Source: an uncultured Adlercreutzia sp. (GTDB taxonomy: Bacteria > Actinomycetota > Coriobacteriia > Coriobacteriales > Eggerthellaceae). From it: a DNA stretch of 64,000 nt. Position 1 is the first letter of the stretch. Every line of letters starts with the position of its first letter. Below, piece after piece: positions 36,153 through 43,983 of this stretch. The notes beneath the pieces are model-generated. The model ran no database searches. It was given only the letters and a program-made list of their open reading frames with translations, and was not told the origin of the DNA. The stretch spans positions 309,019 through 373,018 of the forward strand of contig CAJUSP010000001.1 in assembly GCA_910589165.1 (NCBI GenBank), written 5' to 3'. Position numbers and translations under genes: made by a program.

Positions 36153-36959
36153 ATGAACGATACGACTAAGAAGATCGCCGGCACGGCAGGGTCGCTGCTG
36201 CTGCTCGGCTCCATGGGGGCCGGCGCGGTGACCGCCTTCGCCGAGGAGGCCCCCGAGGCCGCTCCGGCCGGCGACGAGCTGTCGCTGTCCGAGGGCGTCC
36301 AGCGCGCGAGCGCCGAGGCGGTGCAGGGCGACTTCTCCTACACCCAGACGCTGGTGAGCTCCAACGACGCCATCGCCCGCGCCATGGGGGCCGCGGCCTA
36401 TCTGTGCGGCAACGGCGCCTTCGAGGGCGACGAGTTCGCGGGCGACGCCACCCAGTGGCCCATTGCCATCGGCGGCGACGTTCAGAACAGCTACGTGGCC
36501 ACCGTGGCCGAGCTGCAAGCCGACCCCGAGGCGCAGAAATCCATCATGGGCTGCTCGTGCGCGGGCAACCCCGCCGACGGCTCGGCAAGCGTAAACGCCG
36601 AGGTCACCGGCGTGGCCGTGGCGCACCTGCTGGAGATGGCCGGTGTCGAGGCAGGCGCGAACACCGTGGTGTTCCGCTCGGCTGACGGCTACGAGGTGGC
36701 GCTTCCTCTGCGCTATGTCGTGCAGCACTACTGCCCAGTGGTCTTCGACGTGAACGACAGCCCCATCGCCCACACCGTGGGCGGTGCCAACCAGCTGTGG
36801 CTCGGGTCTACCTCGGCGCGCTACTTTGCGAAGAACATCGTGTCCATCACGGTGGAGACCCGCGACGAGGCGCCGGCGGCCCCGGGCTCCGAGGAGGCCG
36901 GCGACACCTACGCCAACCTCCCCAATATCGGTGTGTTCTTCGGCGGCGACGTCGCCTAA
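36153..36959 (+). CDS. module 6: small exported sulfite-oxidase-fold protein
   Basis: 268 residues, 18 bases after the large gene, with GGAGGG upstream. Signal peptide ends near TAFA/EEA; the first 40 residues are nearly the same as in module 2. Conserved: YLCGN, GCSCAGNPADG, YCPVVF, tail TYANLPNIGVFFGGDVA. The tail corresponds to the strand that leads into the Ig-like domain of the large subunits; a separate gene 139 bases downstream encodes just such a domain. Confidence 0.82.
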   Translation: MNDTTKKIAGTAGSLLLLGSMGAGAVTAFAEEAPEAAPAGDELSLSEGVQRASAEAVQGDFSYTQTLVSSNDAIARAMGAAAYLCGNGAFEGDEFAGDATQWPIAIGGDVQNSYVATVAELQADPEAQKSIMGCSCAGNPADGSASVNAEVTGVAVAHLLEMAGVEAGANTVVFRSADGYEVALPLRYVVQHYCPVVFDVNDSPIAHTVGGANQLWLGSTSARYFAKNIVSITVETRDEAPAAPGSEEAGDTYANLPNIGVFFGGDVA

Positions 36960-36985
36960 AGGACAGGACGCGCCCGCCGCGGGGG

Positions 36986-37007
36986 CGCCGGCCCTCCCCG
37001 GCGTTTT
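36986..37007 (+). terminator. short terminator after module 6
   Basis: CGCCGG, 6-base loop, CCGGCG, TTTT. Confidence 0.6.
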
Positions 37008-37057
37008 CGCGGATGGGCGCCTTCTTGATCAAGGGTTACCCACGGCTCGCGCCTTGC

Positions 37058-37063
37058 TACAAT
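37058..37063 (+). promoter_or_regulatory. extended -10 of the orphan Ig-like gene
   Basis: TTGCTACAAT contains TGn-TACAAT, 35 bases before the start codon at 37098. No good -35. Confidence 0.45.
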
Positions 37064-37097
37064 GGGGCGCGGGCCTTTTGCACGAGAGGAGAGACGA

Positions 37098-37379
37098 ATG
37101 ATTCCACGCACCGAGGGCCATGTGGGCAAGCCCGTGCGCTTCCAGGGCACCGCCTACGATTTCGGGCACTCCATCGCGGCCATCCAGTTCTCGCTGGACG
37201 ACGGCGAGCACTGGACCACCTACGAGACGCCCGGCACCAACGACTACCAGAACCTCACCTGGACCTTCGACTACACCCCCGAGCAGCCCGGCGACTACGT
37301 GCTGCGCATCCGCTCGATGAACGACACCGGCGACGTGAGCCCCGAGTCGGCCTTCGCCGAGCTGCACGTAGAGCCGTAG
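37098..37379 (+). CDS. stand-alone Mo-co oxidoreductase dimerisation-like (Ig-fold) domain
   Basis: 93 residues from ATG 37098 (GAGAGGAGAGAC upstream). The whole protein aligns with the C-terminal domain of the large subunits: GKPVRFQGTAYDF, AIQFSLDDGEHWTTYETPG, WTFDYTPEQPGDYVLRIRS. It has no signal peptide, lipobox or haem motif, so as annotated it would remain cytoplasmic. It follows module 6, whose small subunit lacks this domain. It could be a remnant of a longer gene or a soluble partner; function unknown. Confidence 0.75.
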   Translation: MIPRTEGHVGKPVRFQGTAYDFGHSIAAIQFSLDDGEHWTTYETPGTNDYQNLTWTFDYTPEQPGDYVLRIRSMNDTGDVSPESAFAELHVEP

Positions 37380-37414
37380 GGCTCCCTCGCGCAGTTCTTT
37401 TCGCGCGAACCCTT

Positions 37415-37442
37415 CCGTAGGGCAAGGGCCATGCCCTTGCCG
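37415..37442 (+). repeat. REP-like palindrome, copy A (also a terminator-like hairpin)
   Basis: CCGTAG followed by GGCAAGGGC-CAT-GCCCTTGCC. The exact 28-base sequence occurs reverse-complemented at 60422-60449. It lies between convergent genes. Confidence 0.75.
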
Positions 37443-37484
37443 CTCAACAAAGACACCCCCGCATGGGCGGCCGCGCCGCTTCCC

Positions 37485-38381
37485 CTAATCCCGGGCGGTC
37501 ACCTCGGCGACGACTTCCAGCACTTGGCGCACATGGGGCGTCGGCTCCGGCGCGTGCAGAATGCCGAAGGGCAGCGCGTAGTCCCAGGCGACGGGCTTCG
37601 ACACGAGCAGCGGGTGCACGTCCCTCCACGGGTCGATGCCCACGAGCAGCTCGCCGCTCTCCTCGCAGCGGTTGAAGATGTCCACATTGATGAAGGGGAA
37701 CTCCTCGATGGCGATGTCGCGCCCGCTCGTTCGCATGTCGTCGACGAGGCGGTCGGTCTCGCGGTTCCAGCCGCGCTGGATGACGAGCAGGCGCTGGCCT
37801 TCCAAATCTTCCAGCGTGAGCGCCCCGCAGCCGGCCAGAGGGTGGCTGGCCGACATGATGATGCGCAGCGGCTCGCGCGAGAGCTCCATGGCCGCGCAGC
37901 CCCGGCTGGCTAAGAAGGCCTCGTCGTAGGCGCCGGCCACGATATCGATATCCTCGCCCAGGTTCGCCAAAATGCGCCGGGCGTTTTCGGGGGTGTTCTC
38001 GAAGGTGACGAGCTTGATGGTGGCCCCGGGGCACTTTTTCAACACGCTCGGCCATAGCGACGTGAGGAAGGTGCTCGGCGTCATGGGCGAGGAGCCCACG
38101 CGAACAACGTGGCGCCCGGCCGCCTCGGCCTGGCGCGCCCGGTCGGCGGCCTCCCCGCAGTACTGGATGATGTGCTTGGCATCGTGGTAGAGCGATTTGC
38201 CCGCCGCCGTAAGGGTGAGCCCTCGGTGAGTGCGGTTGAACAGGGTGACCCCCAGCGTGGCTTCCAGAAGGTTCATCTGCTTGATGACGGCCGTGGGGGA
38301 GATGTAAAGGTCGACGGCGGCTTTCGAGAAGCTGCCCTTGTCTGCCACCTGCAGAAACGTGTCGAGCTGATGATTGTACAT
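37485..38381 (-). CDS. LysR-family transcriptional regulator
   Basis: 298 residues from ATG 38381, behind GGAGGTTCC. The HTH is typical (GSFSKAAVDLYISPTAVIKQMNLLEATLGVTLFNR), followed by LTAAGKSLYHDA and the effector domain (VRVGSSPMTPSTF; REPLRIIMSASHPLA). Divergent from the aldo/keto reductase operon, which is its likely target. The intergenic region (38382-38753) carries a conserved 44-bp promoter block also found before the flavodoxin gene at 44998. Confidence 0.9.
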   Translation of the reverse strand: MYNHQLDTFLQVADKGSFSKAAVDLYISPTAVIKQMNLLEATLGVTLFNRTHRGLTLTAAGKSLYHDAKHIIQYCGEAADRARQAEAAGRHVVRVGSSPMTPSTFLTSLWPSVLKKCPGATIKLVTFENTPENARRILANLGEDIDIVAGAYDEAFLASRGCAAMELSREPLRIIMSASHPLAGCGALTLEDLEGQRLLVIQRGWNRETDRLVDDMRTSGRDIAIEEFPFINVDIFNRCEESGELLVGIDPWRDVHPLLVSKPVAWDYALPFGILHAPEPTPHVRQVLEVVAEVTARD

Positions 38382-38492
38382 GGAACCTCCTGAGACCAGC
38401 GCTGTGTGCGGAAGCCGCGTACGCTCCCGCATTCTCAAAAGGCCGCCGTCCCTCCACGTCTCGGCCGTTTTTTTCCTATTGTACTCATGTCA

Positions 38493-38536
38493 GCTTATAA
38501 CTCAAAGGTTCAGACAAGCTAACGGAACGAGACTTC
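38493..38536 (+). promoter_or_regulatory. conserved promoter/operator block, copy 1
   Basis: 44 bases identical to 44867-44910 except at four positions. Contains the operator CTTATAAC-N6-GTTCAGAC (38494-38515) and a TTATAA-N19-TAACGG promoter-like pair (38495-38525). Upstream of the aldo/keto reductase operon. The rest of 38382-38753 shows nothing else I can name. Confidence 0.7.
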
Positions 38537-38753
38537 TCTTGCGCGGCGCGCGGGGCCATGATGATATCCGGGGCCGTTGCATTCCATCCCCTGCATGCAG
38601 CGCGGCGGCGCCGGACCAGCCCAGAAGTGCCCGGCGTCGCATTCCCCCTTACCAGCGGGAGACGGGGTGCCTTCCACCCTTGGGTCTTCCGTCTCCCGCG
38701 TCTTCGGCGCCCTTGCCCGCTCGGGCAGGAGTCCTTTTGAGAAAGGAAGCATC

Positions 38754-39605
38754 ATGGAGTTTGTCACTTTGAACAACGGCGTGCGGATGCCCCAGCTGGG
38801 CTTCGGCGTGTTCCAGATTACCGACCCGGCCGAGTGCGAGCAGGCCGTGCGCGATGCCGTGGAGGTGGGCTACCGTTCCTTCGACACCGCCGCCTCCTAC
38901 GGCAACGAGGAGGCCGTGGGCCGGGCGCTCGCCAGCTGCGGCGTGCCGCGCGACGAGCTGTTCGTCACCACCAAGCTGTGGATCACCGATGCCAGCTACG
39001 AAGGCGCCAAGCGGGGCTTCGCGAAGTCGCTCGAGCGCTTGGGCCTCGACTACATCGATCTGTACCTCATCCATCAGCCCCTGGGCGATGTGTACGGCGC
39101 CTGGCGCGCTATGGAGGAGCTGTACCAGGAGGGCGTGGTGCGCGCCATCGGCGTGGCGAACTTCTACCCGGACCGCCTGGCCGACCTCATCGAGTTCAAC
39201 GAGGTGACCCCTGCCGTGAACCAGGTGGAGGCCAACGTGTTCTTCCAGCAGTGGCAGGCCCAGGAGTACATGGAATCGAAGGGCGTGCAGATGGAGGGCT
39301 GGGCGCCCTTCGCCGAGGGCCACAACGACCTGTTCCACAACCCGGTGCTGGCCGGCATCGGTGATAAGTACGGCAAGACGGTGGCCCAGGTGGTGCTTCG
39401 GTGGCTTCTGCAGCGCGGCATCGTGTGCATTCCGAAGTCGGTGTCCCGCGAGCGCATGGCCCAGAACTTCGACGTGTTCGATTTCGAGCTGTCGGCCGAC
39501 GACATGGCCGCCATCCGCGCGCTGGACGAGAACACCAGCAGCTTCTTCGACCATCGCGACCCCGCGGCCGTCGAGCGCCTGGCCGGGCTCGTGCGCAACG
39601 TGTAG
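38754..39605 (+). CDS. aldo/keto reductase (AKR5-like)
   Basis: 283 residues from ATG 38754 (AAAGGAAG upstream). The barrel tetrad is visible: FDTAASYGNE (Asp and Tyr), TKLW (Lys) and LYLIHQP (His). GVANF and the cofactor-binding IPKSVSRERMAQNFDVF near the C-terminus are standard. NAD(P)H-dependent reduction of carbonyls in the cytoplasm; substrate unknown. First gene of an apparent operon with a second AKR (9-base gap), a lipoprotein hydrolase and an iron-ADH-fold protein. Confidence 0.93.
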   Translation: MEFVTLNNGVRMPQLGFGVFQITDPAECEQAVRDAVEVGYRSFDTAASYGNEEAVGRALASCGVPRDELFVTTKLWITDASYEGAKRGFAKSLERLGLDYIDLYLIHQPLGDVYGAWRAMEELYQEGVVRAIGVANFYPDRLADLIEFNEVTPAVNQVEANVFFQQWQAQEYMESKGVQMEGWAPFAEGHNDLFHNPVLAGIGDKYGKTVAQVVLRWLLQRGIVCIPKSVSRERMAQNFDVFDFELSADDMAAIRALDENTSSFFDHRDPAAVERLAGLVRNV

Positions 39606-39614
39606 GCGGTCGTC

Positions 39615-40622
39615 GTGAAGAAGCAGCAGTTGGGACAGGGCCTGGAAGTATCGGCCGTGGGACTGGGGTGCATGGGGCTCTCCCATGCCTACGGCAAGCC
39701 GACGGCCGAGGGCGAGGCCGTGCGCCTCATCCGCGACGCGGTGCAGCTGGGGTGCACGTTCTTCGACACGGCCGAGTGCTACGGTACCCCCGACGACCCC
39801 CATCAGAACGAGGTGCTCGTGGGCCGTGCGCTGGCGCCCTATCGCGACCGCGTGGTCATCGGCACGAAGTTCGGCCTCACCTTCGATTTGGAAGACGGGA
39901 AGGTGAACCACGACTTAGTGCCCGACGCGCGGCCCGAGGCCATCCGCCGCTCGGTGGAGGGTTCGCTTCGCCGCCTCGGCACCGACTACATCGACATCTA
40001 CTACCAGCACCGGCAGGATCCCAACGTGCCGGTGGAGGTGGTGGCCGAGGTGATGCGCGACCTTATCCGCGAGGGCAAGATTCGCGCCTGGGGCCTGTCG
40101 GAAGTGGGCGAGGACGTCATCCGCCGCGCCCACGCCGTGTGCCCGGTGACGGCGGTGCAGAACCGGTTCTCCATGATGGCCCGCTGGTACGAGAAGCTGT
40201 TCCCCACCTTGGAGGAGCTGGGCATTGGGCTTGTGGCCTTCAGTCCTCTGGCCAACGGGCTTCTGTCCTGCGCCTACCGCGACGACTCGGCCTTCGAGAA
40301 GGACGGCAGCGACTACCGCGCCATCATGCCGCAGTTCTCGCCGGAGGCCATGGAGCAGAACCAGGGGCTTTTGCACTTGGTCGACGAGCTGGCCGCGGCC
40401 CACGATGCCACGCCGGCCCAGATATCGCTTGCCTGGATGATCTGCAAGAAGCCCTGGATCGCGCCTATTCCCGGCACCCGCAAGGAGCTGCGCCTGCGCG
40501 AGAACCTGGGTGCGGCGGATATCGAGCTCGCGGCCGACGAGGTGGCCGCCATCGATACGGCGCTCGACGGTATCTGCATGTCGGAAGTCTTCGGCGGCAG
40601 CGTCGTGAAGAAGGCCTCGTAA
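39615..40622 (+). CDS. aldo/keto reductase (AKR11/13-like)
   Basis: 335 residues from a GTG at 39615 with only a weak ribosome site (GGCGG), so it may depend on coupling to the preceding gene. Features: LGLGCMGLSHAYG-like start (VGLGCMGLSHAYG), FFDTAECYG (Asp, Tyr), IGTKFG (Lys), IYYQHRQD (His), GLSEVG, and the C-terminal PIPGTRKELRLRENLGA cofactor loop. Different AKR subfamily from its neighbour, so not a tandem duplicate. Its stop overlaps the next start (TAATG). Confidence 0.93.
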   Translation: MKKQQLGQGLEVSAVGLGCMGLSHAYGKPTAEGEAVRLIRDAVQLGCTFFDTAECYGTPDDPHQNEVLVGRALAPYRDRVVIGTKFGLTFDLEDGKVNHDLVPDARPEAIRRSVEGSLRRLGTDYIDIYYQHRQDPNVPVEVVAEVMRDLIREGKIRAWGLSEVGEDVIRRAHAVCPVTAVQNRFSMMARWYEKLFPTLEELGIGLVAFSPLANGLLSCAYRDDSAFEKDGSDYRAIMPQFSPEAMEQNQGLLHLVDELAAAHDATPAQISLAWMICKKPWIAPIPGTRKELRLRENLGAADIELAADEVAAIDTALDGICMSEVFGGSVVKKAS

Positions 40623-41713
40623 TGCGGCGACTGCTGGGAGCGGCGATTCTTTGCCTTGCTCTATCCGGTTGCACGGCGCCGCAGGCGCAGGATGCTGTAG
40701 GCGACCTTTCTCTGGCCGAGGCTACCGAGCATGTTCAAGAGGCGGCCGAGGCTCCGGCCGCCGAGCCGGAGGTCGCTTCCGTCCCCGACGCGTCCAATGC
40801 CCCCGAAGAGCAATCTCAGAAAGAAGATGAGGCCGCTATGGCCGTAACGGAAAGCACGCTTCTCACGGACTTGGCGGCCAATCCCGCCTTCGGTGGCTGG
40901 GGCCAGGCGCTCCTGCCCTGGCACGGCTCGCGAGAGGCCGGCGTGACCATTGGCGGCGAAAGCTCGATGCTGCCCTACCACTCCAACATCATTCCCGCCC
41001 AAGCGGTGAGCGCCGTGAACCGGCTTATCGACGACGCGGCGGCCGGGGAGACCGTGGCCTTCCCCGTTTACGACGAGGCGGCCATTGCCGCCGATCCGGA
41101 CAAGGCCGATGCCGTGTTGTTCTTCTACCGTGGCGAGCCCGGCGCCCCCTTCGCCATCGTGAACCCCGGCGGCGGCTTCGCCTATGTGGGTTCGCTCCAC
41201 GAGAGCCTGCCCCATGCCCAGTGGCTCAGCGAGCAGGGCATCAACGCGTTCTCGCTATCCTACCGCGAAGGCTCGGGGCAGTGGGCGGTGGAGGACTTGG
41301 CCCAGGCCCTCACGTTCATCTTCGAGCACGCCGACGAGCTGGGCATCGATGCCGAAGGCTATTCCCTGTGGGGGTCGTCTGCCGGCGCCCGCATGGCGGC
41401 GGCTATCGGGTCTTACGGCACGGCGGCGTTCGGCGGAGCCGATCTGCCGCGGCCGGCGGCGGTCATCATGGCCTACACGGGCCAGAGCGACTATACCGTG
41501 GCCGACCCGGCCACCTATGCGGTGGTGGGCGACCGCGACGGCATCGCCAATGCCGGCGTCATGGAGCGCCGCATCCGCGGTCTGCAGAGCGCCGGTGTTC
41601 CCGCCGACATCGTCATCTACCCGGGTATGTCCCACGGTTTCGGCACGGGCGAGGGCACCGCAGCCGACGGCTGGATGCAAGGAGCCCTCGATTTCTGGCT
41701 CGAGAACCGATAG
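40622..41713 (+). CDS. alpha/beta-hydrolase lipoprotein (esterase/acetylxylan-esterase-like)
   Basis: 363 residues. Lipobox ALSGC (Cys17) after a short signal; an acidic Ala/Glu linker to about residue 75. The hydrolase domain has NPGGGFAYVG (oxyanion region), WGSSAGAR (nucleophile elbow GxSxG), a Asp around VVGDRDG and the catalytic His in GMSHGFG. Exported and membrane-anchored, unlike the cytoplasmic reductases it is cotranscribed with. Substrate not evident; family enzymes cleave esters. Confidence 0.83.
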   Translation: MRRLLGAAILCLALSGCTAPQAQDAVGDLSLAEATEHVQEAAEAPAAEPEVASVPDASNAPEEQSQKEDEAAMAVTESTLLTDLAANPAFGGWGQALLPWHGSREAGVTIGGESSMLPYHSNIIPAQAVSAVNRLIDDAAAGETVAFPVYDEAAIAADPDKADAVLFFYRGEPGAPFAIVNPGGGFAYVGSLHESLPHAQWLSEQGINAFSLSYREGSGQWAVEDLAQALTFIFEHADELGIDAEGYSLWGSSAGARMAAAIGSYGTAAFGGADLPRPAAVIMAYTGQSDYTVADPATYAVVGDRDGIANAGVMERRIRGLQSAGVPADIVIYPGMSHGFGTGEGTAADGWMQGALDFWLENR

Positions 41714-41724
41714 GGAGGATGCGC

Positions 41725-42870
41725 GTGAACGATTTTTTCTTTCATAACCCGGTGTGTGCGGTGATGGGCGAGAGCGCCCTGGAGAAGCTGGCCGAGGTGG
41801 CGGCGGGCCAGACGGTGCTGCTGGTGTGCGGCGGGTCGTCGGCGCGGCGCAACGGGTCGCTTGAGCGCGTGGCGGTGACGGTGCGCGAGGCCGGCGGCTC
41901 CATCGTACAGTACGGGGGCATAACCCAGTGCACCTACGAGGCCATCGCAACCGGCGTCGCGCGGGCGCGCGAGGTGGGAGCCGCCATGGTGGTGGGCCTG
42001 GGAGGAGCCTCGGCTATGGACACGGCCAAGGCCATTGCGTTCTGCGCGGTGCACGACAACTACAACCCCTATCTGAAGGGCAAGCTGCCGCAGCGCAACG
42101 ACGAGAAGCTGCCGCTTGTGCTTATTCCCACCTATCCCTCGACGGGCTCGGAGGCCAACGGCACGAGCGACATCATGGGCTATGCCGGCGGCATCCACGG
42201 CGTGTTTGCCGACTACGCGCTTCTGTACCCGCCGTTCACCTACTCGATGGATGCTCGCAACACGGCGTTCTCCACTATGGTGATGCTCGCCCAGACGGGC
42301 TACCGGTACTTCACCGATACCAACCCCATCTCCCGCGGATGCACCGGCGCGACGCTGCAGGCCGTGCTCGCGGCGTTCGAGACGCTCGTCGACGACCCGG
42401 AAAACTACGATGCCCGCGCGACCATGCTGTGGGCGAGCTTCATGGAGACGAGCGGCGTGCTCGGGCTTTCCATGGAAGGCCGCTGGACCTACAGCATCTT
42501 CTCGGCGGCCGGCATCCTCCGTTTCACGCTGGGTACGGTGTACCGCGAGAACCTGGCCATGATCCTGCCTCGGTGGCTTGTGTTCGCCGCGCGCCATCAT
42601 CCGGAATCGGTGAGGCGCTTCGCAGTGGAAGTGCTGGGCGCCAGCCCCGATGACGATGTGGATGCCGCCGTGCGCTTCGCTTTCGAGCGGCTCATGGGCA
42701 TTTTGCGCACGGGCGGCCTGCCGACGACGCTCGAGGCCTACGGCATCGCCCCGTCGTTCACCGATGTGGAGGCGGCGGCCGGCCGCGTGAGCAGCAAGGA
42801 GTTCACCGTGCCCGAGTACTACGAGATGGTGCAAGCCTGCACTACCGAGGCCTATCCGGGCCTGGGCTAA
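41725..42870 (+). CDS. iron-containing alcohol dehydrogenase-fold protein lacking metal ligands
   Basis: 381 residues from GTG 41725, 6 bases after GGAGG; an ATG at 41719 is in frame but abuts that site. The NAD-binding half is typical of group III ADH: VVGLGGASAMDTAKA and PTYPSTGSEANGTSDI. In the C-terminal half, where BDH-type enzymes carry the Asp/His and His/His metal ligands (GIADTMAHxxE; THxIEH; HGxGLA), this protein reads NTAFSTMVMLAQTGYRYF, GRWTYSIFSAAG and GTVYRENLA, with no His at these places. Activity as a metal-dependent ADH is therefore doubtful. Last gene of the operon. Confidence 0.8.
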   Translation: MNDFFFHNPVCAVMGESALEKLAEVAAGQTVLLVCGGSSARRNGSLERVAVTVREAGGSIVQYGGITQCTYEAIATGVARAREVGAAMVVGLGGASAMDTAKAIAFCAVHDNYNPYLKGKLPQRNDEKLPLVLIPTYPSTGSEANGTSDIMGYAGGIHGVFADYALLYPPFTYSMDARNTAFSTMVMLAQTGYRYFTDTNPISRGCTGATLQAVLAAFETLVDDPENYDARATMLWASFMETSGVLGLSMEGRWTYSIFSAAGILRFTLGTVYRENLAMILPRWLVFAARHHPESVRRFAVEVLGASPDDDVDAAVRFAFERLMGILRTGGLPTTLEAYGIAPSFTDVEAAAGRVSSKEFTVPEYYEMVQACTTEAYPGLG

Positions 42871-42872
42871 GG

Positions 42873-42950
42873 GAGGACTACAACGGCTACGCCGCCAACC
42901 GCTACGTCTACAACGCCTTGGCCTTCCTGTGGAAGGGAAGCGCGGCGTAG
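42873..42950 (+). pseudogene. possible C-terminal gene remnant
   Basis: An open frame of 25 codons reading YNGYAANRYVYNALAFLW before a stop, with coding-like composition and no start codon. It could be the tail of a deleted gene. Low certainty. Confidence 0.25.
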
Positions 42951-42978
42951 GCCTTCTTTCGAGAACGAGCGCGCAAAA

Positions 42979-43015
42979 CAAGGGCCCCGCAGGCGTGCAA
43001 CCTGCGGGGCCCTTG
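42979..43015. terminator. bidirectional terminator between convergent operons
   Basis: Perfect 15-bp stem (42979-42993 with 43001-43015), 7-base loop. Confidence 0.8.
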
Positions 43016-43042
43016 CCAAGAGAGAGGAGGCGCGGTTGGGGC

Positions 43043-43837
43043 TTAGAAGCCGAGACCTCGAACCCAGTCGACGATGTCCTGTTCGCTGTTGGCGACGGCA
43101 TCGCGGGATACGACGAAGTTGTCGTCGGATACGGTGGAGTCGGCCAAAATGTCCTTGATCTCTTCCTTGGTACCGGCGTTGCCGCTGCCGCCGTGACTGT
43201 TGAACAGGTAGATCTGCTTGCCGGCAAGATCGGCCTGCTCCAGGAAACTGTGCATGACAGGCGGCAGCTCGGCCCACCAGATGGGGTAGCCGATGAACAC
43301 GGTGTCGTAGCCGGAGAGGTCGGGTATGGGCTCGGCTAGTTCGGGACGGTCGCCGGCGTTGATCTCCTCCTGAGCCTGCGCGATAAGGCCCTGGTGGTCG
43401 GCAGGATAGCTGCGCGTCGTGAGGATGCGGAAGGTGTCGGCCCCGGTCTCGCGGGCGATGATGTCGGCCATGAACTCGTTGTTACCCTTGATCTGCCCGT
43501 CGACCACGACCGCGCTGTTCTCTTCCTCGGTGGAGAGGTTCGCCGGGTCGGAGGCCTCGGTCGTCTCAGGGTACGAGAAGTAGGCGACGAGCACGTTGCC
43601 GTCGCCGGCGGGAGCAGGCTCGGGTTCGGGCTCGGGCTCTGCTGGCGTGTCCGCCTGGTTGGCGGCTTCGGGCGCCGATTCGGCCGAAGGCTCGGGTTCG
43701 GGAGCTGAATCGGCCTCGGGGGCCGCGGCCTCATCGGAGGCGCAGGCGCTGAGGGTCCCGGCACCTGCCAGACTGGCACAGAGTACGGCCGTTGTCTTCA
43801 CAAAGCGACGCCGGGTGAGATAGCTGCTATGGCTCAT
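43043..43837 (-). CDS. Tat-exported flavodoxin-like lipoprotein
   Basis: 264 residues. TRRRFVKTT twin-arginine motif and lipobox LSAC; then a Pro/Glu/Ala-rich linker (about 35-78) with PEPEPEPEP. The flavodoxin-like domain (79-264) starts VLVAYFSYPETT and contains VFIGYPIWWAELPPVMHSFLE, the WW loop usual in flavodoxin_4-type proteins. TAGGAG precedes the ATG. FMN binding and a redox role outside the membrane are inferred. A TTTGAAC-type operator lies upstream. Confidence 0.85.
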   Translation of the reverse strand: MSHSSYLTRRRFVKTTAVLCASLAGAGTLSACASDEAAAPEADSAPEPEPSAESAPEAANQADTPAEPEPEPEPAPAGDGNVLVAYFSYPETTEASDPANLSTEEENSAVVVDGQIKGNNEFMADIIARETGADTFRILTTRSYPADHQGLIAQAQEEINAGDRPELAEPIPDLSGYDTVFIGYPIWWAELPPVMHSFLEQADLAGKQIYLFNSHGGSGNAGTKEEIKDILADSTVSDDNFVVSRDAVANSEQDIVDWVRGLGF

Positions 43838-43914
43838 GGGGCAACTCCTAGGAACAAATGACGGGGCGATTTCTTCCCCTTCATCCTAATAGACGTCTCG
43901 TCAAGAAAGAAGTT

Positions 43915-43951
43915 CCCCCTCGTTCACCAGTTTGAACGAGGGGGTTCAGTC
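43915..43951 (-). promoter_or_regulatory. operator and hairpin upstream of the flavodoxin lipoprotein
   Basis: GTTTGAAC-N6-GTTCAGTC at 43930-43951 matches the operator family seen at 44807 and 45732. It overlaps a perfect 12-bp hairpin (43915-43926 with 43933-43944) that could also end transcription of the RibD-like gene upstream. Confidence 0.55.
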
Positions 43952-43983
43952 CCTCGGTGCGGCAAGATTTGCGGCGGCGGCTT

